Origin: Microbulbifer donghaiensis
GTDB lineage: Bacteria > Pseudomonadota > Gammaproteobacteria > Pseudomonadales > Cellvibrionaceae
DNA: 64,000 nucleotides
NCBI RefSeq assembly: GCF_900129095.1
Contig: NZ_FQVA01000001.1
Coordinates: forward strand, 1,674,001-1,738,000
Direction: 5' to 3'
Each line of letters begins with the position of its first letter. The stretch's first letter is position 1. The translations under genes were made by a program, and so were the position numbers. Under the pieces are notes generated by a model. That model was not told the origin of the DNA. It searched no databases and worked only from the letters and a program-made list of their open reading frames with translations. This document shows positions 33,027 through 41,781 of the stretch, piece after piece.

Positions 33027-34334
33027 ATGGACACGGCGAAGGAGAAAGGAGAAGCGACGGAAACTACAGGGCGGCGCGCCGTCTGGAGCTGGGCCTTCTA
33101 CGACTGGGCCAACTCCGCCTTCGCCACCGTGGTGTTGGCCGGCTTCTTTCCCCTCCTGTACCAGGACTTCTGGAACGCCGGCGTAGACGCCGAGACGGCC
33201 AACCTGCGCCTCGGCTGGGCCAATGCCGCCGCGTCGCTAGTCATTGCCCTGGGTGCGCCGCTGATTGGCGCCCTCGCCGATCGCGCCGGTGCGCGCAAGC
33301 GCCTGTTGCTCCTGTTCGCCGTGCCGGGCATGTTGGCCACCGCACTGCTCGCCGGTGTGCCCGGCGGTGCCTGGCTTGCGGCGTCGCTGCTGTTCGTCTG
33401 TGCCAGCGTTGGCTTCCTCGGCTCCAACCTGCTGTACGACGCCCTGCTGACCAGCGTGGCGCCGCCGGCGCGCTGGCACGCGGTATCCGGTCTCGGTTTC
33501 GGCCTCGGTTATCTCGGCGGTGGCCTGCTGTATATCGGCTGCGTCGCCGCCGCGCTGAAGCCTGCGGCTTTCGGCTTTGCCGACACGACTTCGGCAGCGC
33601 TGGCGGCGTTCGCGATGACCGCACTCTGGTGGGCGCTGTTCTCGCTGCCGCTGGTACTCTGGGTCCGCGAACCGCCGGCGACGGCGTCGACTGCTGGTGG
33701 CTCCCTGTTGCGGCAGACACTGCGAGAGCTGCGCACGACCATCGGACACTTGCGCCACTACCGCACGGTAATGGTTTTTCTGTTCGCCTACTGGCTCTAT
33801 ATCGACGGTGTCGGTACCGTCATCCGCATGGCCGTCGCCTACGGTCGCGCCCTGGGCTTCGAGCGCTCGCACCTGATTCTCGCGCTGCTGCTGGTGCAGT
33901 TTGTCGGCTTCCCGGCGGCAATTCTCTTCGCCCGACTCGGTGAAAGAATAGGTCCCCAGCGCGGTATCTATATCGGCCTCGCTGTCTACATACTGGTGTG
34001 CGTCTGGGGCGCGTTCATCCGCGCCCCCTGGGAGTTCTACGCGATTGCGGTGCTGATCGGGCTGGTCCAGGGCGGGGTACAGGCGCTGAGCCGCTCGTGC
34101 TACGCGCGCCTGATCCCCACCGCCAGAAGTGGAGAGTTCTTTGGTTTCTATAATCTGATGGGGAAATTCGCCGCGCTGATAGGCCCACCGCTGTTCGGGC
34201 TTTTTGGCAGCTGGTTCGGGGATGTGCGCTACTCGATGCTCGCACTGATACTGCTTTTTGTCGCCGGCGGGCTGATCCTGTCGCGGGTGCCAGCAGCGGC
34301 ATTTACCGCAGGCGCGGAGCCTTCAGCCGAGTGA
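33027..34334 (+). CDS. MFS transporter, UMF1 (Atg22-like) family
   Basis: A 435-residue polytopic membrane protein starting 15 bp after the bufC-like gene, most likely at the ATG at 33027, so probably co-transcribed with the RiPP genes. The N-terminal SWAFYDWANSAFATVVLAG motif identifies the UMF1 group, and about 12 hydrophobic helices are visible. UMF1 transporters are poorly characterised. Here it might move a metal-related or RiPP-related compound, or be an unlinked passenger. Its 3' end overlaps the convergent glycosyltransferase gene by 12 bp. Confidence 0.88.
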   Translation: MDTAKEKGEATETTGRRAVWSWAFYDWANSAFATVVLAGFFPLLYQDFWNAGVDAETANLRLGWANAAASLVIALGAPLIGALADRAGARKRLLLLFAVPGMLATALLAGVPGGAWLAASLLFVCASVGFLGSNLLYDALLTSVAPPARWHAVSGLGFGLGYLGGGLLYIGCVAAALKPAAFGFADTTSAALAAFAMTALWWALFSLPLVLWVREPPATASTAGGSLLRQTLRELRTTIGHLRHYRTVMVFLFAYWLYIDGVGTVIRMAVAYGRALGFERSHLILALLLVQFVGFPAAILFARLGERIGPQRGIYIGLAVYILVCVWGAFIRAPWEFYAIAVLIGLVQGGVQALSRSCYARLIPTARSGEFFGFYNLMGKFAALIGPPLFGLFGSWFGDVRYSMLALILLFVAGGLILSRVPAAAFTAGAEPSAE

Positions 34335-35219
34335 CTCGAGGAGTCCGTATTCGGTAAATACCTCGCGTATCTTGCAGTCATTGCCGCCATTCTTTTCCCA
34401 GTTTTCTTTTTTCAGTGACTGCGACTGGGAGCCTTCAATGGTCAGGAAGCGCTTTTTCCAGTGGCGCGAATCGGCGACCCGCGCACTGAGCGTGCCATTT
34501 TTCAGGCTCATGGCCTTGAGCCAGACATCGTCCGCGTTCGGGCACAGCGCCATAAACTTGTCTTTATCGAAGGCATCCTCGTGCAGCGATCCGGGGAAAT
34601 ACAGCACTCCCCCCATTCCCGTCGGAAATACCAGGCTGGACGGTTCCGCATCGATCACGCCGGACTGCCATTGATCGTAGGGCAGCAGCCCCCCATTCTT
34701 ATCCAGCACCATCTTGTGTCCGCGCAGGCAGTAGATATGGGCGGGATCGCGCCGGTAGGCACGGTAAAGCATGTCGATCGTATCCGGTGGATACAGAATA
34801 TCGTCATCGACGGTAATGATCAGGCTGTCCGTGAACTGTTCGAAGGCGTACACATATTTTTTGTAGGGGCCGAGATCCTCGTCCACGAAGAAAATCTGCA
34901 GCCCGCGTTCCCGCTGCTTGAGCAGGGTCTCCGGCAGTGATTTATCGGGAAAATTCTTTGTCGACAGCCACAACACGATTGCATCGGCTTTTACCGACTG
35001 CTGGAACAGGCTCTCGATGCACAGATAGAGATCGTTGATACGCTTTTCGAAGGATGTCAGCGATACGACGATTTTGTGCTCCTTGTCGTTGCCAACTCCC
35101 ACCTTGTTGCTGGACAAGGCCTGCTGCATCAACATCTGCCTGCGAATCATGGATTCCAGTTTCAGGTTGTTGTAGGCGTCGTGCTTCTTCAGGCGCTTTT
35201 TCAGAAAGTAGTGCAGCAT
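34323..35219 (-). CDS. GT2-like glycosyltransferase
   Basis: A 298-residue cytosolic protein. It contains IVVSLTSFEKRINDLYLCIE near residue 50, the metal/nucleotide motif DDDILYPPD near 140, a GMGGVLYFPGSLH segment and PNADDVWLKAMSL. This pattern belongs to a family of GT-A fold transferases often found in polysaccharide clusters. The sugar is unknown. ATG start. Convergent, overlapping the MFS gene end. It stands alone without other surface-polysaccharide genes. Confidence 0.8.
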   Translation of the reverse strand: MLHYFLKKRLKKHDAYNNLKLESMIRRQMLMQQALSSNKVGVGNDKEHKIVVSLTSFEKRINDLYLCIESLFQQSVKADAIVLWLSTKNFPDKSLPETLLKQRERGLQIFFVDEDLGPYKKYVYAFEQFTDSLIITVDDDILYPPDTIDMLYRAYRRDPAHIYCLRGHKMVLDKNGGLLPYDQWQSGVIDAEPSSLVFPTGMGGVLYFPGSLHEDAFDKDKFMALCPNADDVWLKAMSLKNGTLSARVADSRHWKKRFLTIEGSQSQSLKKENWEKNGGNDCKIREVFTEYGLLESLG

Positions 35220-35528
35220 ACAGGTTGTTGACTTCGACCGTTTGAACCTTGATTCGAGCCCGGCTGCCCCCTATTTGCACTCCGACTCGCGCAATCGTTC
35301 AAAAAACAATCAACATGCGTGACCCAACAGCCGAAACAGGACGGATGCAACCGACTCAAAAACCAGCGCTATAGTGCCTTTAATGTACCCGCGCGGCTAG
35401 GGGCAAGGTCAGATTTCTGGCAATAGGGCGGGCTGCGGAACACGGAAGAGCGGGAATTGAGCCGGAGTCAGGCCTGTGGCTGAGGCCTCCGTACCAGCTT
35501 GACTGGCCGGAGGCCCCTGTTCACAACC
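35220..35528. other. Intergenic region without recognisable gene
   Basis: About 310 bp between two minus-strand genes. It should carry the glycosyltransferase promoter. I see no strong terminator or promoter, and no coding frame with family similarity. Confidence 0.4.
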
Positions 35529-36125
35529 TCAGCCGGCGGTTTCCAGTGCCTGCTTGTACAGCGTCTTGCGCGGCTGCGCAAACACCCGCCGCAGCATCGG
35601 CTCGAAGAATTCCAGCGGCAGGGATTCACCGTCCTTATCGAACGCCGGGGCATCATACTTGGACACGAACTCAATCGTGCGCGCATAGTGCGGATGGTCC
35701 TTGAACTGTTCCCGCAGTGTGGGATCCATGCCCAGGTACGCGAAGAAGTAATAGCCCTGGAAGATCGCATGATGCTTGATCATCCAGTGATTCGCCTCGC
35801 TGACAAAGGGCTCCAGCAGCACCGCAGCCACGTCGGCATGGTTGTAACTGCCGAGGGTATCGCCGATATCGTGCAGCAGTGCACAGATGACATACTCCTC
35901 GTCCTGGCCATCGCGGTAAGCAAGAGTTGCGGTCTGCAGGCAGTGCATCAGGCGGTCCACCGGGAATCCGCCGCAATCGCCCCCGAGTAGTTTCAAGTGG
36001 GCAATAATGCGATCCGGCAGTTCCCGCGCAAAAGGCCCGAAGGCCTCGGCAATGATCGTCCAGTCCTCGGCGGTACCGTTTTCCATATGGGTGAACTGGG
36101 CTTTTCTTTCGATAACGTGATCCAT
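35529..36125 (-). CDS. HD-domain protein (PhnZ/HD-MVD-oxygenase-like)
   Basis: A 198-residue HD-domain protein. The ligands are visible: LMHCLQTAT, LLHDIGDTLGSYNHADVA and IKHHAIFQGYYF. The spacing resembles the mixed-valent diiron oxygenases related to PhnZ and myo-inositol oxygenase rather than HD phosphohydrolases. Substrate unknown, possibly a small phosphonate or hydroxylated compound. ATG start. It is 11 bp downstream of the class II aldolase gene on the same strand, so the pair is probably one transcription unit. Confidence 0.78.
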   Translation of the reverse strand: MDHVIERKAQFTHMENGTAEDWTIIAEAFGPFARELPDRIIAHLKLLGGDCGGFPVDRLMHCLQTATLAYRDGQDEEYVICALLHDIGDTLGSYNHADVAAVLLEPFVSEANHWMIKHHAIFQGYYFFAYLGMDPTLREQFKDHPHYARTIEFVSKYDAPAFDKDGESLPLEFFEPMLRRVFAQPRKTLYKQALETAG

Positions 36126-36136
36126 GCGATTGCCCC

Positions 36137-36909
36137 TTAATTACGGTAGCTTGGGTCTATGCGGTCGAGCTTGCGCAACAGGCCTGGCCAGGCGAGCAGA
36201 CCGCCCTGACTGCTGGTGACCTTGTCGCCCTCACCCTGGATTTTGTCGATGATCGGCTGCGGCACCGGGGTCAGCGGGCGATTGCCGGCGAGTGCCGCCA
36301 CCTGAATCTCACAGGAACGCTGCAGGATGAACATAGCCAGGAAGGCATCGGCCACCGTCGGCGCACAGGTGAGCAGACCGTGGTTGCGCAAGATCAGGTA
36401 GTTGGCCATACCCAGGTCGGACACCAGGCGCGCCTTCTCGTCCTCGCGTACGGCGATGCCCTCGTAATCGTGATAGGCCAGGTTCGACAGCGGGAACAGC
36501 GACTGCTGGGAGATCGGCAACAGTCCCTCGCTGTGCGCCGCCACCGCAACGCCCTCGGTCGTGTGCGTGTGCATCACGCACTGGGCGTCTTCGCGCGCTT
36601 CGTGAATCGCGCTGTGGATGGTGAAGCCGGCGGGATTGACCGGGAATGGAGTGTCATCCACTTTCTCCCCGTGCACGTCGATCTTCACCAGGCTGGACGC
36701 GGTGATCTCATCGAACATAGCGCCGAACGGATTGATCAGGAAGTGGTGCTCAGGGCCGGGAATGCGCACAGACAAGTGGGTAAAAATAAGGTCGTCCAGC
36801 CGTAGTGGGCAACCAGGCGATAGGCGGCCGCCAGGTCGACGCGCAGCTGCCACTCGGCGTCGCTGACCTTGCCCTTCAGGGACGGGATCGTATCCAGTTG
36901 CGTATGCAT
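36137..36909 (-). pseudogene. Class II aldolase/adducin family protein, frameshifted
   Basis: The start at ATG 36909 reads MHTQLDTIPSLKGK... up to YRLVAHYGW, then one base is missing in a GG tract at 36796-36797 (GGG expected). After the break the other frame continues with DDLIFTHLSVRIPGPEHHF and shows the zinc-binding HTHT, then NHGLLTCA. Restoring one G gives a normal ~257-residue protein, so the lesion is a single-base deletion or sequencing error. Class II aldolase domain proteins act on sugar phosphates or hydroxyacids. The gene precedes the HD protein. Confidence 0.85.
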
Positions 36910-36970
36910 CGATGTTCTCTCTTATCGTTATTGGACCACCCCATTCTAGAAACCGCCCTGCCCACAAGAC

Positions 36971-36986
36971 TGTCAACTTGTTTACA
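36971..36986. promoter_or_regulatory. Operator-like dyad between the aldolase gene and the Crp-like gene
   Basis: TGTCAACTTGTTTACA is an inverted repeat with one mismatch (TGTcAAC-TT-GTTtACA). It lies 8 bp before the Crp-family start and 61 bp upstream of the divergent aldolase gene, so it may be the site of the regulator itself. Confidence 0.5.
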
Positions 36987-36994
36987 CTTGGCGG

Positions 36995-37687
36995 ATGAGC
37001 GATCCAACACAAATTCTCGATGCCTGCCCGCTGCTGGCGGGACTGCCCGCACAGGCCAGACAGACACTGGCCCGCCTGGCCCGCAGCCGGCGCTTCAGCG
37101 CGGAGGACGTCATCTATCTGCCCGGGGCGATGCAGAGCCAGCTGTCGATCGTTGCCGCAGGCCGAGTGCGTCTCTGCTCCAGCAATGCCAGTGGCCGCGA
37201 AGCCACACTGGCGATCCTCGATGTCGGCGCCTGGTTCGGAGATACCGTTTTTTCGCCCGGAATGCCGCGGGTATTTGGTGCCACCGCACACGATGACTGC
37301 CAGCTAGTGGATATTCCCGGCGAAGCCTTGCTTGCGGTAATGGCGGATAACCCGGAGGCCTACCCGGTCGCGCTGGACCTGATCAGCCGCAGGCTGTGGG
37401 CGGCAATGTCAATTATCCAGGACGACGTACTGCGCGGCACCGAAGCGCGCCTCGGCCAGCGCCTGCTGTTTCTCGCACAGATGCACAACTCGCAGGGGAA
37501 CGCCGGCAGCAGTGTCAGCTTTCGCCTGACCAGGGAGCTGCTCGCGAACATGATGGGCATGACCCGACAGGGTGTACATCGGGCGCTTAAGAATATTGAA
37601 GGGCAAGGCCTGGTCGAGTTCGCCTACGGCCGCGTCACCATTCCGGATACCGAACGCCTACAGGCCTATATCGACCAGCAGAGGTGA
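36995..37687 (+). CDS. Crp/Fnr-family transcriptional regulator
   Basis: A 230-residue regulator with an N-terminal cyclic-nucleotide-binding-like beta-roll (LCSSNASGREATLAIL, GAWFGDTVF), a dimerisation helix and a C-terminal winged helix (LTRELLANMMGMTRQGVHRAL). No Fnr-type N-terminal cysteine cluster is present, so oxygen sensing by an Fe-S cluster is unlikely. The effector is unknown. ATG start. It is divergent from the aldolase-HD gene pair, and the operator-like dyad lies between them. Confidence 0.9.
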   Translation: MSDPTQILDACPLLAGLPAQARQTLARLARSRRFSAEDVIYLPGAMQSQLSIVAAGRVRLCSSNASGREATLAILDVGAWFGDTVFSPGMPRVFGATAHDDCQLVDIPGEALLAVMADNPEAYPVALDLISRRLWAAMSIIQDDVLRGTEARLGQRLLFLAQMHNSQGNAGSSVSFRLTRELLANMMGMTRQGVHRALKNIEGQGLVEFAYGRVTIPDTERLQAYIDQQR

Positions 37688-37727
37688 GCCGCCGCGCACT
37701 TTGCTGGCGGCGGCTCGAAGCCGAAGG

Positions 37728-38639
37728 CTAGCCCGCCTCGGAAATCTCGCCGGCGGCAGCCGCATCGCGCTCTTTATTCGACGGTATAACACGCCGGCCA
37801 TAGGCGGCCAGCAGAAAGCCGATCGGGAACATCAGCACACCGTAGATGGCGGAGGGAATCGACATTTCGCTGGAATGCAACAGCGTCAGGGTCACCATCA
37901 GGCCGAGCGTGCCGTTCTTGATCCCCAGCTCCGTAGCCACTGCCAGCCCCTCGCGCCGCGACAGGCCGCAGAGGCGACTGGTCAGCAGCCCCAGGGCGAC
38001 ACCGGCCAGATTCAGCAGAATCGCCGACGGGCCCGCCTGCGCCATCAGCTCCAAAAAGCGATCGCGGATGCCGTACACGAGGCCGATCACCAACACCGCC
38101 AGTACCAGAGCGCCGAAAATACTGACCACGCCTTCCGCACGACTCGCCAGTCCCGGCAGCCAGGCGCGCACCGCCATACCGATCACCACCGGCAGCAATA
38201 CGATTGCCGACAGCATGACCACGGTCTTGCCGAAGGGCAGCACAATTTCCTGCTGGGTTCCGGAGAACGTCTGCAGCGCATAATTGGTGAACACCGGCAG
38301 CGACAGGATAGTGATCAGACTCGCGGACACCGTCAGCACGATCGACAGCGCCACATTGCCGCGCGCGAGCAGAGTGAACAGGTTGGAAGTAGTGCCGCCG
38401 GGACAGGCCGCAATGATGACCAGGCCAACGGCGATGGCCGCCGGCAGGCTCAGCAGCCAGCAGAGCGCAAAGGCGATCAATGGCATGACCAGGATTTGGC
38501 TGATAGTGCCGACAATAAGTCCGGCCGGCTTCACCGTGACCTGGTGAAAATCCCTCGCCGTCAGGGTCATGCCGATGCCGATCATGATGATAAACAGGGA
38601 GATCGGCAGGCCGATCGAGATCAGTGGTCCGGATTCCAC
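37728..38639 (-). CDS. Bile acid:sodium symporter (BASS) family transporter
   Basis: A 303-residue polytopic inner-membrane protein with about ten hydrophobic segments and the BASS motif AACPGGTTSNLFTLLARGNVAL, plus VATELGIKNGTLG further on. It probably imports an organic anion with Na+; the substrate is unknown. The start is a GTG at 38639, with AGGAG about six bases upstream. Convergent with the Crp-like gene. Confidence 0.9.
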   Translation of the reverse strand: MESGPLISIGLPISLFIIMIGIGMTLTARDFHQVTVKPAGLIVGTISQILVMPLIAFALCWLLSLPAAIAVGLVIIAACPGGTTSNLFTLLARGNVALSIVLTVSASLITILSLPVFTNYALQTFSGTQQEIVLPFGKTVVMLSAIVLLPVVIGMAVRAWLPGLASRAEGVVSIFGALVLAVLVIGLVYGIRDRFLELMAQAGPSAILLNLAGVALGLLTSRLCGLSRREGLAVATELGIKNGTLGLMVTLTLLHSSEMSIPSAIYGVLMFPIGFLLAAYGRRVIPSNKERDAAAAGEISEAG

Positions 38640-38775
38640 ACAAAGCTCCTTTAATTATTATGTCGTTGTGCTTGGACAGACCCTAGCACAACGCATGCGG
38701 ATACACCGCCATTTAGCCGGCAGCCGCAGTGTTTTTTATTTTTAGTAGCTGAAAATTTTCTTGGCGAAACACCCG

Positions 38776-39681
38776 ATGGACATCAATAAAGAAAAGGTGC
38801 AACCAGACCTCTGGGCCAACCTGCTCTGGGCGCTGGGCGCGCCCGATATCGTTCGCGGCAGCGGGCTGCCCTGGTTGCCGGCACAGCGTCGCGCCGAATT
38901 GACTGCCTATTTCTCCCGCGCAGAGATTGCCGCGCGACTGGCACCACTACTGGACGTCGAGCTGCGCAACCGGGACGAGCGCGGGTCGGCCGGCCGGCTC
39001 GGCGTGTATTTCGAGAACCTCTGGGCATTCGCCTTTGCCAACCACCCAGCCTACGCGCTGCTGCACCGCAATCTGCCACTGCGCGCCGCGGGACGCACAC
39101 TCGGTGAACTGGATTTTGTCGTGCGGCACCAGCCGAGCGGGTCCGTCGAACACTGGGAGATCGCGGTCAAATTTTACCTGCAGGTGGCCGGCGAATACTG
39201 GGTCGGACCGGGGCTCCGCGACCGGCTCGATATCAAGCTGGCGCGGATGCGCGAACACCAGCTGCCGCTGATCCGCCAACCGGCCGCAGTGGAAATCCTG
39301 CAGCACAAAGATATTCATATCGACCGCCAGTGGGCGCTGATGCCCGGCCGCCTGTTCCGCCCTCTCGGCGAAGACGCCGAGCCTTTGCACACCGCCATCA
39401 ACCCGGGAGCCTGCCACTACTGGTGGGCACCGCTTGATGAATTTCAGTTCCACTTCTGCGAGCGGCCGCTGCACTGGATCCGCCTGCCCAAACGCACCTG
39501 GCTGGCCGAGCGCAATCACCCGCTATCGGGCGCTGACAGCTGCGCCACACTGGCCGACCATCTCCGCACAATGGATCTGCGCAGCCCCGTCTGCGTCGCC
39601 GCGCTGAACACTCACCGGGAAGTGAGCCGTGGCTTTATCGTGCCGGACGACTGGTACGAATCGGCGCTCCTCGCAATCTGA
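38776..39681 (+). CDS. DUF1853 family protein
   Basis: A protein of about 301 residues matching the uncharacterised DUF1853 family, with GRLGVYFENLWAFAF, LGELDFVV, EHWEIAVKFYLQ and WALMPGRLFRP. The conserved acidic and Lys residues in the second, third and fourth motifs recall the PD-(D/E)xK nuclease fold, but that is an inference. I use the ATG at 38776; a TTG five codons upstream is an alternative. No operon partner is evident. Confidence 0.82.
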   Translation: MDINKEKVQPDLWANLLWALGAPDIVRGSGLPWLPAQRRAELTAYFSRAEIAARLAPLLDVELRNRDERGSAGRLGVYFENLWAFAFANHPAYALLHRNLPLRAAGRTLGELDFVVRHQPSGSVEHWEIAVKFYLQVAGEYWVGPGLRDRLDIKLARMREHQLPLIRQPAAVEILQHKDIHIDRQWALMPGRLFRPLGEDAEPLHTAINPGACHYWWAPLDEFQFHFCERPLHWIRLPKRTWLAERNHPLSGADSCATLADHLRTMDLRSPVCVAALNTHREVSRGFIVPDDWYESALLAI

Positions 39682-39744
39682 GCCAACAGGCCCGAGCGCA
39701 CTTTTCCCGCAAGCGCGCATTGACATATATCAATTTATATTTAC

Positions 39745-39768
39745 AATTTTCAGAAATTTCTGAAAATT
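39745..39768. promoter_or_regulatory. Perfect 24-bp palindrome, probable GbsR operator
   Basis: AATTTTCAGAAATTTCTGAAAATT is fully self-complementary and lies 9 bp before the GbsR-type gene. A site of this size so close to the start is typical of autoregulation by a dimeric MarR/GbsR protein. Confidence 0.7.
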
Positions 39769-39777
39769 AAGAAATTA

Positions 39778-40335
39778 ATGAAACTTTCCAGTCAGGCCCA
39801 GGCCTTCGTGCTGCACTTCGGCGAGATGGGCAGCCGTTGGGGATTCAACCGCACCGTCGGGCAGATGTTTGCACTGCTGACTATCCACCCCGAACCCGTA
39901 AACGCAGACCAGCTGGCGCAGGCACTGAAGATCAGTCGCGGCAACGTCAGTATGGGGCTGAAAGAGCTGCAGGCCTGGCGCCTGGTGGAGCTGCACCACC
40001 TGCCCGGAGACCGCAAGGACTACTTTACCGCCGCCGGCTCCATTTGGGACCTGGCCCGCACGGTATTCGAAGAGCGCCGCAAGCGCGAACTCGATCCGAC
40101 CCTGACCCTGCTGCGCCAGCTGCTGCTGAACGAACCGCAGGATGAACAGGAGGCCGAGGCGCAGGAAAGAATACAGGAGGTCTACGACCTGCTGGAACTG
40201 CTGGACCAGTTTGCCAACACCCTGAGCCGGCTGCAGCAGAAAGACCTGCTTAAATTGATGAAACTGGGTTCCGGTCTCAGCAAGCTGCTGGAACTCAAGG
40301 GCAAGGTAAAAGGAGGCCCGTCCAAAGCCAAATAG
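39778..40335 (+). CDS. GbsR/MarR-family transcriptional regulator
   Basis: A 185-residue winged-helix protein of the GbsR group: FGEMGSRWGFNRTVGQMFALL, QALKISRGNVSMGLKELQAW and LPGDRKDYF are family features. The C-terminal half is a long Leu/Glu-rich helix. GbsR in Bacillus senses choline, but most homologues have unknown ligands. It begins at ATG right after the palindrome and is 66 bp upstream of cioA, so it may control the oxidase. Confidence 0.88.
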   Translation: MKLSSQAQAFVLHFGEMGSRWGFNRTVGQMFALLTIHPEPVNADQLAQALKISRGNVSMGLKELQAWRLVELHHLPGDRKDYFTAAGSIWDLARTVFEERRKRELDPTLTLLRQLLLNEPQDEQEAEAQERIQEVYDLLELLDQFANTLSRLQQKDLLKLMKLGSGLSKLLELKGKVKGGPSKAK

Positions 40336-40401
40336 AACCCCCGGGGCACCGCATGCCCCCAATTTCCGGACAGCAATTACCATTCGTCTGCAGAGGTCAC
40401 C

Positions 40402-41781
40402 ATGCTAGATACCCTGGTCCTGTCAAGGATGCAGTTCGCCGCCAATATCAGTTTTCATATCCTCTTTCCCACCATCACCATCGCCCTGGGCTGGATCCTG
40501 TTCTTCTTCAAATTGCGCTTCGACCAGACCGACAATCCGGTGTGGATGCGCGCCTACCGGTTCTGGGTCAAGGTATTCGCGCTGACGTTCGCGCTGGGTG
40601 TCGTCAGCGGTATCACCATGTCGTTCCAGTTCGGCACCAACTGGCCGGGGTTTATGGAGACGGTGGGCAATATCGCCGGCCCCCTGCTCGGCTACGAAGT
40701 GCTGACGGCTTTTTTCCTGGAGGCAACCTTCCTCGGCATTATGCTGTTCGGCATCAACCGCGTGCCGAGCAAGATACACACCCTCTCCGCTCTGGTTGTG
40801 GCCGTAGGCACCACCCTCTCCGCCTTCTGGATTCTGGCACTGAACTCCTGGATGCAGACACCCACGGGCTACGAGATTCGCGACGGCGTGGTGCACGCCA
40901 CCAGCTGGCTGGAGGTGATTTTCAATCCATCTTTCCCCTACCGCCTCGCGCATATGCTGCTCGCATCCGGACTGACGGCGTCCTTCTTTGTCGCCGGCAT
41001 ATCCGCCTATCGCATCCTGCACGGAGATCCCAAACTGGCGCCGCGCCTGGCACTGAAAACCGGCCTGGTACTGGCCGCAGTGCTGGCCCCGATTCAGGCC
41101 TTCGTCGGCGATCTGCACGGACTGAATACCTTTGAACACCAACCGCAGAAAATCGCCGCAATGGAGGGCGTGTGGGAGACGGAAAAAGGCGCACCGCTAC
41201 TGCTGTTTGCGATTCCCGATGAACAGCAGCGCACCAATCACTTTGCGCTCGGTATTCCGAATATGGCGAGCCTGATCCTGACCCATAAAACCGACGGCGA
41301 GGTTCGCGGCCTCAACGAATTCGAGGGCAACCACCCGCCGGTCAAACCCCTGTTCTTCGGTTTCCGCATCATGGTCGGCATGGGCATGTTGATGCTGGCG
41401 GTGGCCTGGACCAGCTGTTTTTTCCTGCGCAGGCGCGGCGAGCTGCCGCAGTGGATGCTCAAAGTCGTCGTGGCGATGACCTTCTCCGGCTGGCTGGCGA
41501 CACTGGCGGGCTGGTACGTCACCGAGATCGGCCGCCAACCGTGGCTTGTGACCGGCGTGTTGAGGACCGCCGATGCGGTAACACCGCTGGCCCCGGCCAA
41601 CGTGGGCTTCTCGCTGACACTGTATCTGCTCGTCTACGCAGTGCTGATGTGGGCCTATATCCACACCCTACAGGTAATGGCACGCAAGTCGGTGAAAGTC
41701 GAGGAATTCGAGACGGCGCCGCCACAGGCCAGCGGCAAGCTCACTAACCTGCCGGAAGCCACCGAGGAGGGCGCCGCATGA
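40402..41781 (+). CDS. cioA: Cytochrome bd-type quinol oxidase subunit I
   Basis: A 459-residue inner-membrane subunit carrying the hemes. MLDTLVLSRMQFAANISFHILF holds a heme-ligand His, GDLHGLNTFEHQPQKIAAMEG the quinol site, and GFRIMVGMGMLM the Met ligand. The short Q-loop places it in the CioA group rather than long-loop E. coli CydA. Such oxidases support respiration under cyanide, sulphide or low oxygen. ATG start; overlaps cioB by ATGA. Confidence 0.95.
   Translation: MLDTLVLSRMQFAANISFHILFPTITIALGWILFFFKLRFDQTDNPVWMRAYRFWVKVFALTFALGVVSGITMSFQFGTNWPGFMETVGNIAGPLLGYEVLTAFFLEATFLGIMLFGINRVPSKIHTLSALVVAVGTTLSAFWILALNSWMQTPTGYEIRDGVVHATSWLEVIFNPSFPYRLAHMLLASGLTASFFVAGISAYRILHGDPKLAPRLALKTGLVLAAVLAPIQAFVGDLHGLNTFEHQPQKIAAMEGVWETEKGAPLLLFAIPDEQQRTNHFALGIPNMASLILTHKTDGEVRGLNEFEGNHPPVKPLFFGFRIMVGMGMLMLAVAWTSCFFLRRRGELPQWMLKVVVAMTFSGWLATLAGWYVTEIGRQPWLVTGVLRTADAVTPLAPANVGFSLTLYLLVYAVLMWAYIHTLQVMARKSVKVEEFETAPPQASGKLTNLPEATEEGAA

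Noticed and set aside
36910..37291. Upstream extension of the class II aldolase reading frame beyond 36909
   Set aside because: That part lies in the frame created by the missing base and runs antisense through the Crp-like gene; it is not coding.
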